Shown: positions 56,388 to 64,000 of the stretch, one piece after another | Layout: every line of letters begins with the position of its first letter | Numbering within the stretch: position 1 is the stretch's first letter | NCBI RefSeq assembly: GCF_012844305.1 | Contig: NZ_JABANE010000001.1 | Location: 62,001 to 126,000, forward strand | Direction: 5' to 3' | Source of the DNA: Flammeovirga aprica JL-4 | Lineage (GTDB): Bacteria > Bacteroidota > Bacteroidia > Cytophagales > Flammeovirgaceae | Length of the DNA: 64,000 nucleotides | Made by a program: the position numbers and the translations under genes | The notes under the pieces: model-generated | What the model was told of the DNA's origin: nothing | Databases searched by the model: none | The model's input: the letters and a program-made list of their open reading frames with translations, nothing else

Positions 56388-58679
56388 TTAGATTTTTATA
56401 TGAAATCCCATCACCAATGTATCATCTGTTGGTTTGTTTTCGGTCATTACATCTGGATTCATCCAAAGATCTCTCTTATTTTGGATTATTTCTTTTTGTA
56501 AGGCATAATCTTTTTCAGCATTATCAATAAGTAAATCACGCAAGTTTTTTTCAAGGAATTTCTTTCCTTTCGGTCCTCCAAACTGATCAGGGAAGCCATC
56601 TGAGTACAAGTAGAATCTAAAATCTTCAGTAAGAGGAATAATGTGTTTATGGAAAGTGTATTGGAAAGGAGATAAAGAATCGCAGACCGATCTTTTAGTT
56701 CCTTTAATGTAATGACTTTCACCATATTCAATGTAAAGTAAAGGTCTTCTTGCTCCAGAGTATTCTAAAGTCCTTTTTTTCATATCAATGGTCACTACCG
56801 CCATGTCAATGCCCACCATATCTTCATTCTGATCAAATATTTTAGTCATTATCGCATCCAGTTCCGTCAATATCCTATCAGGAGCAGTTATGCCGGATTG
56901 AATAATCTGATTTAATGTTTTAACTCCCAAAGTAGCCAAAAGAGCGGCTGGAACACCATGACCGGCAAAGTCCATCATGGAAATAACTATTTTATGATCT
57001 ACCACAGAAACGTTATACACATCACCACTTACCTCTTGCGCCGGCTTTAATAGTATAAAATAATCATGTATAAAGTTTTTGATTTCTTCGGGTATACTAT
57101 TTAAAGATTCCTGAATAGTGGAAGCATATTGTAAGCTGTCTGTTAACTCATTATGGATTTCATTTATAGCATTATTTTGCTTTCTGATTTTAAAATGAGC
57201 CTTTCTTAACTTTTTATTATTGATAAGGATATAAAGGCCAAATGCAGACAATACAACAATTACTAAAGCAAAAGAAAAGTTGAGCTGTTTTTGATGTCTA
57301 ATAGCCTCCTCTTTTCTCTCTTTTTCTTTCTGAAGCTTATCAATTTTTAGAAGCTGATCCTTGTTGTTGTATTTCTCATGAATTACAGCAAGGTCTCTTT
57401 TATTCGCTTCTTTTGTAAAATTAATTTCTATAATCTGTAATTTACTCTGGTATTCAAATGCTTTTTGATAATTATTCTGAGCCGCATAAACTGTTACAAG
57501 AAGCTTATAAATATTTCTTTTTTCAGCAGTGAAATGCTCTTCACTTTCATAATAGGAAAGTGCTTTTCTAAGTACTCTTAATGAGGTAGCATAATTTTTC
57601 AAATTCAAATAGGCCTCACCTTGAATTCTAAGTGCTCTGTTAATTCCACCTTCAGCTTTTACTTCCTGAAAAAAAGTAGCACCTTTTTTACTGAAAGCAA
57701 TAGCATCAGCGTATTTTTCTTGAAGCAATAAAATGTCAGAAATATTGAGATAAACTTCACCTATTCTGTACTTTGAATTATACTTTTCAAAAGTAGCTAA
57801 GGCAACATAAAACTGATCCAGTGCCTTGTCGTACTCTTTTAACTCATGAAAAACAGCTCCAAGGTTGTTAGAAACAAGCGCCAAGCCGTATTCATCATTC
57901 AATTCGAGTCTTAAATTTTTGGAGCGAGTAAAGAAACTTTTAGCCAGTTCATGTTCCCTTGTCAGTAAATGAATCTGTCCAATGTTGTTGTAAGCAATTG
58001 CTAGGTCTTTAGGTCTATTTAATTTGTTGTTGAGTTCAGCATCTTTAATATAAAGTTGTATTGCTTTAGTGAACTTTCCTTGAATCTTATATATTGCCCC
58101 CATATTATTCAAAGCAATGGATTCACTCACGAAGTCTCCATATTTTTGACTATAGTCTATCGCTGACTGATAGGTTTCAATTGCCTTGCCGTATTGTTTG
58201 AGTCCTTTTCTGTTTCTTGCAACTTCTAGTAAAAGTATTGCAAAGATATCTTCCTGATTGGTTTTCTTCGCCCAATGCATACTTGCTTTTGACGCAATGA
58301 TCCCTTCGTCAAATTTTCGTAATCTTCTACAAGCTTTGGCTTTGACATGAAAAACCATAGCTAATGGTTGATACATTAGTCGACGCTGATATTTTTTGAT
58401 TAGGTTGTCTGATTGTATGATACAGCTATCAAACGCTCTCTCTTTATAAAGCAGCTCTATTTTTTTCTGAGAAACAGTAATTGAATCAGAAAGTACAACT
58501 TGATCTTTTGACGCCTCCAAGTTTGTTTGATTACTGCTAGAGGATACCCAATTTGAAGTTAATAAAAAGAGGCAATTAATTATTAGTAGTAATATGTTTC
58601 CGATAGTAATTAGTACTCTTAGTATTATAATATTTATAATTATATCAATATTTTCTTGTAAAAAAAAAAGATCAGGCAA
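56388..58679 (-). CDS. TPR protein with SpoIIE-type PP2C phosphatase domain
   Basis: About 763 residues. A hydrophobic N-terminal segment (GNILLLIINCLFLLTSNW) is followed by TPR repeats (about 65-430), a transmembrane helix near 463-485 (FALVIVVLSAFGLYILINN), a coiled coil and a SpoIIE phosphatase domain (about 520-760). The phosphatase metal site is present: LKPAQEVSGDVYNVSVVD and MMDFAGHGVPAALLATLGVK, with Asp570. The family dephosphorylates serine or threonine, often on anti-sigma-antagonists. The start is uncertain: no ATG exists for about the first 95 codons. TTG 58679 is followed directly by a T10 run, so an alternative start or a length-variable tract is possible. Confidence 0.88.
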   Translation of the reverse strand: MPDLFFLQENIDIIINIIILRVLITIGNILLLIINCLFLLTSNWVSSSSNQTNLEASKDQVVLSDSITVSQKKIELLYKERAFDSCIIQSDNLIKKYQRRLMYQPLAMVFHVKAKACRRLRKFDEGIIASKASMHWAKKTNQEDIFAILLLEVARNRKGLKQYGKAIETYQSAIDYSQKYGDFVSESIALNNMGAIYKIQGKFTKAIQLYIKDAELNNKLNRPKDLAIAYNNIGQIHLLTREHELAKSFFTRSKNLRLELNDEYGLALVSNNLGAVFHELKEYDKALDQFYVALATFEKYNSKYRIGEVYLNISDILLLQEKYADAIAFSKKGATFFQEVKAEGGINRALRIQGEAYLNLKNYATSLRVLRKALSYYESEEHFTAEKRNIYKLLVTVYAAQNNYQKAFEYQSKLQIIEINFTKEANKRDLAVIHEKYNNKDQLLKIDKLQKEKERKEEAIRHQKQLNFSFALVIVVLSAFGLYILINNKKLRKAHFKIRKQNNAINEIHNELTDSLQYASTIQESLNSIPEEIKNFIHDYFILLKPAQEVSGDVYNVSVVDHKIVISMMDFAGHGVPAALLATLGVKTLNQIIQSGITAPDRILTELDAIMTKIFDQNEDMVGIDMAVVTIDMKKRTLEYSGARRPLLYIEYGESHYIKGTKRSVCDSLSPFQYTFHKHIIPLTEDFRFYLYSDGFPDQFGGPKGKKFLEKNLRDLLIDNAEKDYALQKEIIQNKRDLWMNPDVMTENKPTDDTLVMGFHIKI

Positions 58680-58727
58680 GTTTTTTTACCCAATCTTCTT
58701 ATTTCTCAATTATTGTGGGATTTGCCT

Positions 58728-59759
58728 CTAAAACAGAGTGTTTTGGGTGCCGTCAGAAGGAGGGATCATACCCAAATGTTCATAAGCTTTGAGTGTTACT
58801 TCTCGTCCTCTTGAAGTCCTTTTTATAAACCCTTCCTGAATTAAGAAAGGCTCATAAACTTCTTCAATTGTCTCCGCTTCATCACCACAAGCTGTGGCAA
58901 TTGTAGTGATTCCAACAGGACCGCCTTTGAACTTTTCAATAATAGTAGATAGGATACGGTTATCCATTTCATCCAAACCTCCTTGGTCAACATTTAGCGC
59001 ACCAAGTGCCATCTTTGCAATATCCAGGGTAATAGTACCATCTCCTTTGATTTCAGCAAAATCACGTGTTCTTCTCAATAAATTATTGGCAATACGTGGC
59101 GTGCCTCGGCTCCTTCTTGCAATCTCAAATGCTGCATCATCATTGATAGGAGTTTCTAAAATACTTGAAGATCTTTTTACAATGGAAGTCAGTAGTTTAG
59201 AATCATAATACTGTAACCTTGCATTGATACCAAAACGAGCTCTCAAAGGAGCTGTCAAAAGGCCAGATCTAGTCGTTGCACCTATTAATGTAAAAGGATT
59301 GAGGTCAATTTGAATCGTTCTCGCATTTGGACCAGAATCCAGCATAATATCTATTCTGAAGTCTTCCATAGCGGAGTATAAATACTCTTCCACTACAGGA
59401 TTCAGGCGGTGTATTTCATCAATAAATAAAACATCATTATCTTCTAAATTAGTCAGAAGACCTGCCAAATCACTAGGTTTTTCTAAAACGGGACCAGATG
59501 TAATTTTAATCTCAGCTTCCATTTCGTTGGCAATGATGTTGGATAATGTGGTCTTACCCAAGCCCGGAGGTCCATGTAACAGTACATGATCCAGTGGTTC
59601 TCCTCTTTTTTTAGCGGCAAGAACAAATATCTCTAAGTTTTCAACAATTTTCTGTTGACCTGTGAAGTCATCAAATGAGAGAGGTCTTAATGCTCTTTCA
59701 ACATCCCTTTCTGCATCTGAAAATCCTTCATTATCTCCTTTTAAGTAATCTTCTCTCAT
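58728..59759 (-). CDS. ruvB: Holliday junction branch migration helicase RuvB
   Basis: This 343-residue AAA+ motor drives branch migration with RuvA. It has the conserved [20 protein letters not shown] start, Walker [19 protein letters not shown], Walker [21 protein letters not shown], sensor 1 [20 protein letters not shown] with the arginine finger, and the C-terminal winged helix ([20 protein letters not shown], then [20 protein letters not shown]). It is complete. RuvA and RuvC are not nearby. The gene lies 48 bp upstream of the SpoIIE gene on the same strand. Confidence 0.98.
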   Translation of the reverse strand: MREDYLKGDNEGFSDAERDVERALRPLSFDDFTGQQKIVENLEIFVLAAKKRGEPLDHVLLHGPPGLGKTTLSNIIANEMEAEIKITSGPVLEKPSDLAGLLTNLEDNDVLFIDEIHRLNPVVEEYLYSAMEDFRIDIMLDSGPNARTIQIDLNPFTLIGATTRSGLLTAPLRARFGINARLQYYDSKLLTSIVKRSSSILETPINDDAAFEIARRSRGTPRIANNLLRRTRDFAEIKGDGTITLDIAKMALGALNVDQGGLDEMDNRILSTIIEKFKGGPVGITTIATACGDEAETIEEVYEPFLIQEGFIKRTSRGREVTLKAYEHLGMIPPSDGTQNTLF

Positions 59760-59910
59760 TATTAGTGAAAAAACTTTACGTGATGTTTCTCTGTTGTGAA
59801 ATCGATCTGAAATAGATAATTTCTATTGTTGTGAGCTGATTTTTACATATAAGCATTCATAAAATCGAGCTCAAAAACAAAGTTAGTAAAATGTTTGCTC
59901 TAATTTGAAT

Positions 59911-59940
59911 TTGGAAAGTGGTATAGGTCTGCTAACTTTA
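59911..59940 (+). promoter_or_regulatory. Promoter before the M16 peptidase gene
   Basis: TTG (59911-59913), a 19-bp spacer and TAACTTTA (59933-59940) match the Bacteroidota promoter except for the last base. It lies 23 bp before the start codon in the gap shared with divergent ruvB. Confidence 0.5.
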
Positions 59941-59963
59941 TATACTTATTATAAAATAACACA

Positions 59964-61202
59964 ATGATAAAGTTCTCGGCGTTCGAATTAGATAACGGAC
60001 TGAAAGTTTATGTTCATGAAGACCATAATATAGCTTCAGCTGTTCTGAATATAATGTATGATGTGGGATCAAGAGATGAAGACCCGGAAAAAACAGGATT
60101 TGCCCATTTGTTTGAGCATCTGATGTTTGGCGGATCAGTCAACATTCCTTCTTATGATACTCCTCTTCAAAAAGTGGGAGGAACCAACAATGCATTTACT
60201 TCACCTGATATTACAAACTATTATATCACTCTTCCTGCTCAAAACCTGGAAACGGCTTTTTGGTTGGAAGCAGACCGAATGCTGAGTTTATCTTTTGACC
60301 CCAATGTGTTGGAAGTGCAACGTAAGGTGGTGATTGAAGAATACAAACAACGTTATATCAATCAACCCTACGGAGATGTATGGCACCACTTAAGAGAATT
60401 GGCTTATAAAGAGCACTCTTATAAATGGCCAACAATTGGCAGGGAAATCAAGCATATTGAAGATGCTACGATGGAAGATGTGAAAGCATTTTTCAATAAA
60501 TATTATGTTCCTTCGAATGCTGTGATGGTTGTTGCTGGAAACGTGAAGTTGGAAGAAGTGAAGCAATTAGCAAAAAAATGGTTTGAGCCTATTCCGTCAG
60601 GTGAAAAACCAATAAGAAATATTCCTGTGGAACCTATCCAAGAAGCACCGAGAAGAAAAATTGTCGAGGAAAAAGTGCCTTTGGATGTACTTTATAAGGT
60701 GTGGCATATGGAAGGAAGATCGCAGGAGGGGTATTACACTACTGACTTAATCAGTGATTTATTAGGTAGAGGGAAGTCGTCTTTACTTTATGAAAAACTG
60801 GTGAAAGATAAAAAAGTATATTCAGGAGTTTCAGCATTTATCACAGGATCTTTTGAACCGGGATTATTCTGCATTACTGGAAAAACGGCTGATGGTGTAA
60901 GTTTGGAAGATGCAGAAGGAGAACTTCAAAGTGTTATAGATGGTTTTATTGCTTCTGAGGTCAATCCTGAGAATTTAGAAAAGGTGAAAAATCAAGCGGA
61001 ATTTTCTATGACTTACGGAAAAACAGAAATTCTGCCGAGAGCCATGTCCATTGCATATGGAGCAACTTTAGGAAATCCAAACTTGATTAATGAAGAAGAA
61101 GGTAAGCTGAGAAGTGTTACAATCGATCAAATTGAATCAAAAAAGAGTACTTTATTCAACCCGAATAACTGCTCGACATTATTTTATAAGGCAAAACGAT
61201 AA
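59964..61202 (+). CDS. M16 family zinc metallopeptidase (catalytic)
   Basis: This 412-residue peptidase has the inverted zinc motif HLFEH at residues 48-52 (TGFAHLFEHLMFGGSVNIPS). The downstream substrate-site region GGTNNAFTSPDITNYYITLP is intact, and EEYKQRYINQPYGDVW includes the third-ligand glutamate region. The second half has the usual non-catalytic repeat. It resembles the active member of the paired M16 peptidases found in Bacteroidota, whose inactive partner is encoded here at 45867-47147. No signal peptide is visible. It overlaps porQ by one base (TAATG). Confidence 0.95.
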   Translation: MIKFSAFELDNGLKVYVHEDHNIASAVLNIMYDVGSRDEDPEKTGFAHLFEHLMFGGSVNIPSYDTPLQKVGGTNNAFTSPDITNYYITLPAQNLETAFWLEADRMLSLSFDPNVLEVQRKVVIEEYKQRYINQPYGDVWHHLRELAYKEHSYKWPTIGREIKHIEDATMEDVKAFFNKYYVPSNAVMVVAGNVKLEEVKQLAKKWFEPIPSGEKPIRNIPVEPIQEAPRRKIVEEKVPLDVLYKVWHMEGRSQEGYYTTDLISDLLGRGKSSLLYEKLVKDKKVYSGVSAFITGSFEPGLFCITGKTADGVSLEDAEGELQSVIDGFIASEVNPENLEKVKNQAEFSMTYGKTEILPRAMSIAYGATLGNPNLINEEEGKLRSVTIDQIESKKSTLFNPNNCSTLFYKAKR

Positions 61203-62266
61203 TGAAGCAATTATCTATTTATCTGTACTTAATTTTTTTAACTGTTATTACTCCTATCAACTCTTCATTTGCTCAATTGGGAGGAAGTGAAACCTATAGT
61301 TTTTTAGGAGTTCCAACCAATGCACGTCAAGTGGGATTAGGTGGCTTTCTAGTGTCATCAGGCTTGGATGATCCTAATGCTATGTTTTATAACTCAGCAT
61401 TACTGGGAGAAAAATCAGTGAACAAAGTGACTTTTAATTACTATGATTATCACACTTCAGCTGGTTTGACCTCTCTAGGATATGCTCATAAAGTAGGTAA
61501 AGGCATAGTTGGGATAGGAATGGGGTATATGAGTTATGGTAGCTTTGATGGATTTGATGATCATGGAATTTCTACTGGTACCTATAGTGCCAATGATTTC
61601 TGGTTTCAAGGTAGCTATACAAGAACTCAAGGTGTATTTTCAATGTCTGCGGATGTAAAGTTTGCAGCTTCAACGATTGAAACTTATAAGTCAAATGCGT
61701 TGATGTTTGATTTAAATGGAGCCTTTATTCATCCAACAAAAGACCTCGTTGTTGGTTTGGTGATAAAGAATGCAGGTTTTGTAATGAGAGATTATCAACC
61801 TAATGATAATTCAGAACTACCTTTTGATACTCAATTAGGTATCTCCTTCAAACCAGAGAGAATGCCAATCCGATTTTCTGTAACATATCATCACTTACAT
61901 CAGTTTGATATTACCTATACTGACAGTTCGTTGAAAGGAGAAAAGGACGCTTTTGGCAATGATCTTTACTCAGAACCTAGTTTTGCTGACAAATTGTCAC
62001 GTCATTTTAGCTTTGGCGGTGAATTTGTTTTAGGAAAAGTGCTTAACCTTCGTGTCGGCTATAATGTAATGCGTAGGAAAGAGATGGTAACCCAAGGCGT
62101 AAAAGGCTTAGCTGGAATGTCGATAGGAGCATCATTAAAGATAAAAAAGCACATAGACTTTGGATACAGTGCCGCTTGGTATCATGTGGCTGGAGCGACA
62201 AACAGTTTAACGCTGGCAGTTGCGACTTCAGGCTGGGATAAAAGAAAGAAGACGGTCATTGAATAA
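61202..62266 (+). CDS. porQ: Type IX secretion system protein PorQ
   Basis: This 354-residue outer membrane barrel of the PorV type has a signal peptide (1-24) ending NSSFAQL. The mature N-terminus GGSETYSFLGVPTNARQVGL and the early LDDPNAMFYNSALLGEKSV match PorQ. Strands such as VGIGMGYMSYGSFDGFDDHG and LNLRVGYNVMRRKEM continue to a glycine-rich C-terminus. PorQ works with PorU, PorV and PorZ at the cell surface. The gene follows the M16 gene in one transcript, and hslU is 80 bp further on. Confidence 0.92.
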   Translation: MKQLSIYLYLIFLTVITPINSSFAQLGGSETYSFLGVPTNARQVGLGGFLVSSGLDDPNAMFYNSALLGEKSVNKVTFNYYDYHTSAGLTSLGYAHKVGKGIVGIGMGYMSYGSFDGFDDHGISTGTYSANDFWFQGSYTRTQGVFSMSADVKFAASTIETYKSNALMFDLNGAFIHPTKDLVVGLVIKNAGFVMRDYQPNDNSELPFDTQLGISFKPERMPIRFSVTYHHLHQFDITYTDSSLKGEKDAFGNDLYSEPSFADKLSRHFSFGGEFVLGKVLNLRVGYNVMRRKEMVTQGVKGLAGMSIGASLKIKKHIDFGYSAAWYHVAGATNSLTLAVATSGWDKRKKTVIE

Positions 62267-62346
62267 TAACAGAGAAGGAATACAATTCCAGAATGTTGAT
62301 CAATCCATTGCTAAGAAATTGAAGTTATACAAAAGATAAACATAGC

Positions 62347-63717
62347 ATGTTAGAAAACTCATCATATTTAACCCCAAGAGAGATTGTTGCAGAATTAGAT
62401 AAATACATTATTGGTCAAGACGATGCTAAAAAGAATGTAGCCATTGCTCTTAGAAATCGCTGGCGTAGAATGAACGTTGCCGGTGATATGCAAAAAGAGA
62501 TTATGCCTAATAATATATTGATGATTGGTTCTACAGGTGTTGGTAAAACTGAAATCGCTCGCCGTTTGGCAAAGGTAGCAAAAGCACCGTTTGTGAAAGT
62601 GGAAGCTTCTAAGTTTACTGAAGTAGGATATGTGGGTAGAGATGTGGAAAGCATGGTGCGTGACCTTGTGGAACAAGCTGTGACCATGGTACAGGATCAA
62701 AAGAAAGCATTGGTAGAAGAAAAGACTTCTCAAGCTGTTGAGGATGTAATTTTGGATGCTTTGATTCCACCTTTAAAAGGAACTCCAACAACTACTACTG
62801 GAGAGTATGTTTCTCAGGATCATGAATTGAATGAGAAAACAAGAGAGCGTTTCAGAGAGAAATTGCGTGCGGGTGAGTTAGAGGAAAGAAAAATTGACGT
62901 TACTGTAGATAAAAACGGAGGTAATCTAGGTTTTATTGGTGGATCACCGATCGATGAAGGTTCTATGATGAACATTCAGGAGATGATCAACGGTATGATG
63001 CCGAAGAAAACCAAGAAAAGAAAAATGACAATTGCTGAGGCTCGTAAAATCCTTGTAGATCAAGAAAGTTCTAAATTGATCGATATGGATGAAGTAAAGG
63101 ATGAAGCAGTTCGTTTAGCAGAAAACTCTGGTATTATCTTCATTGACGAGATTGATAAAGTAGCTAGCGGTGGTAATAAGAATGGTGCAGATGTATCACG
63201 TCAAGGTGTACAGAGAGACTTGCTTCCAATTGTAGAAGGAAGTACTGTAAATACGAAGCACGGTATTGTGAAAACAGACCACATGCTTTTCGTTGCAGCA
63301 GGAGCATTCCACGTTGCAAAACCTTCTGATTTGATTCCAGAATTACAAGGACGTTTTCCAATCAGAGTTGAGTTGCAAAGCTTGACGGATAAAGATTTCA
63401 AAGTGATCTTAAGACAGCCAAAGAATGCGTTGACAAAACAATATGAAGCATTATTAGGTTCTGAGAATGTTCAGTTGTCATTCAATGAAGATGCTTTAGA
63501 TGAAATCGCTCGTTTAGCGTATGAAATCAATGTAGAAGTGGAGAACATTGGAGCAAGAAGATTGCACACTGTAATGTCTCATTTATTAAATGATTTGTTG
63601 TTTGATGTGCCAGACGTAATTGGTGCTAATGCTCAGATTGTTGTTACTAAAGAGATGGTCAATGAAAGATTGTCAGGTTTGGTGAAAAACAGAGACTTAA
63701 GCCAGTATATCATCTAA
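62347..63717 (+). CDS. hslU: ATP-dependent protease ATPase subunit HslU
   Basis: This 456-residue ClpX-class AAA+ unfoldase has LTPREIVAELDKYIIGQDDA, Walker A GSTGVGKTEIARRLAK, the GYVGRDVESMVRDLVE pore segment, an I-domain from about residue 110 to 230, Walker B FIDEIDKVASGG and sensor 2 NIGARRLHTVMSHLLNDLLF. The C-terminal RDLSQYII is the tail that docks into HslV. It is full length. hslV, normally the partner, is not in the window. Confidence 0.97.
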   Translation: MLENSSYLTPREIVAELDKYIIGQDDAKKNVAIALRNRWRRMNVAGDMQKEIMPNNILMIGSTGVGKTEIARRLAKVAKAPFVKVEASKFTEVGYVGRDVESMVRDLVEQAVTMVQDQKKALVEEKTSQAVEDVILDALIPPLKGTPTTTTGEYVSQDHELNEKTRERFREKLRAGELEERKIDVTVDKNGGNLGFIGGSPIDEGSMMNIQEMINGMMPKKTKKRKMTIAEARKILVDQESSKLIDMDEVKDEAVRLAENSGIIFIDEIDKVASGGNKNGADVSRQGVQRDLLPIVEGSTVNTKHGIVKTDHMLFVAAGAFHVAKPSDLIPELQGRFPIRVELQSLTDKDFKVILRQPKNALTKQYEALLGSENVQLSFNEDALDEIARLAYEINVEVENIGARRLHTVMSHLLNDLLFDVPDVIGANAQIVVTKEMVNERLSGLVKNRDLSQYII

Positions 63718-63750
63718 GACTGCATTAGAAAAGATAAATTGAAAATATTG

Positions 63751-63787
63751 AATCTCAATCTCATTCATTTGAGGTTGGGATTTTTAT
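63751..63787 (+). terminator. Terminator of hslU
   Basis: AATCTCAATCTCA pairs with TGAGGTTGGGATT over 13 bp, including G-U pairs, around the loop TTCATT. A T-run follows. The remaining 63788-64000 stretch shows no gene. Confidence 0.85.
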
Positions 63788-64000
63788 GTTTTAGGACGAA
63801 TATTAAATAAATGCAATTTTTTCTTCTAACTGTTTGAAGGATATTAAGATAAAATTATGTAATATTATAAGAGAAAATTAACCTTTTTTTCATCTTCGAT
63901 AGAAAAAGATATTACATTCTACTAAGACTTTAAACAAAATATAGGACTGAAAAAGCGTTTTCAGGAGCTCTTTCTACCATCAGAACACTATAGGAAATGA

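Overview
The window is AT-rich chromosomal DNA from a Bacteroidota bacterium, most likely a marine Cytophagales species close to Flammeovirga (genus level is inference). The evidence is: type IX secretion (T9SS) genes porU, porV and porQ plus a PorU2-like C25 peptidase with a T9SS C-terminal domain; Bacteroidota-type promoters (TAnnTTTG boxes, in the clearest cases with TTG about 19-20 bp upstream); TPR-containing membrane sensor proteins; a GH115 glucuronidase; and ribosomal proteins of the zinc-free type. No prophage, insertion sequence or CRISPR array was seen, and most of the window is conserved core genome.

Layout. 1-6.2 kb: a partial multi-pass membrane protein and a giant C25 peptidase of the PorU2 type, both on the minus strand. 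6.3-13.1 kb: recG, a membrane-anchored TPR/HTH regulator, and a GH115 alpha-glucuronidase. 13.2-21.0 kb: three monocistronic minus-strand genes for exported proteins (a beta-barrel-like protein, a propeller-like protein and a DUF1254/DUF1214 lipoprotein), followed by a NarL-type response regulator and a TPR-PAS histidine kinase. 21.1-21.7 kb: tRNA-Ser and three tRNA-Phe genes in perfect tandem repeats. 21.8-27.7 kb: a SprT-like protein, mazG, a small ORF, sdaA, an isolated nuoA, a beta-helix lipoprotein and an SdiA-regulated/phytase-like secreted protein. 28.0-39.4 kb: the distal S10 part plus the spc and alpha operons, from rplP to rplQ, including secY, map, infA, rpmJ and rpoA. 39.6-47.1 kb: carA, porU-porV and a non-catalytic M16 protein. 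47.7-59.8 kb: a sulfotransferase, an RND efflux operon, glpK, a TPR-SpoIIE phosphatase and ruvB. 60.0-63.7 kb: a catalytic M16 peptidase, porQ and hslU.

The most interesting region is 13.2-21.0 kb. Three unlinked-looking exported proteins each have their own promoter. In each, a palindromic AGGGTTTCCCT site lies 59-60 bp upstream of the TAnnTTTG-like box. Two of the promoters are 113-bp copies with a single mismatch. A two-component pair sits immediately beside them, so this looks like a compact signal-responsive envelope regulon whose function is unknown. Other points of note: the S10 operon is broken before rplP, with a new promoter and a structured leader; L29 has a long C-terminal extension; the usually adjacent active and inactive M16 partners are separated; and nuoA stands alone.
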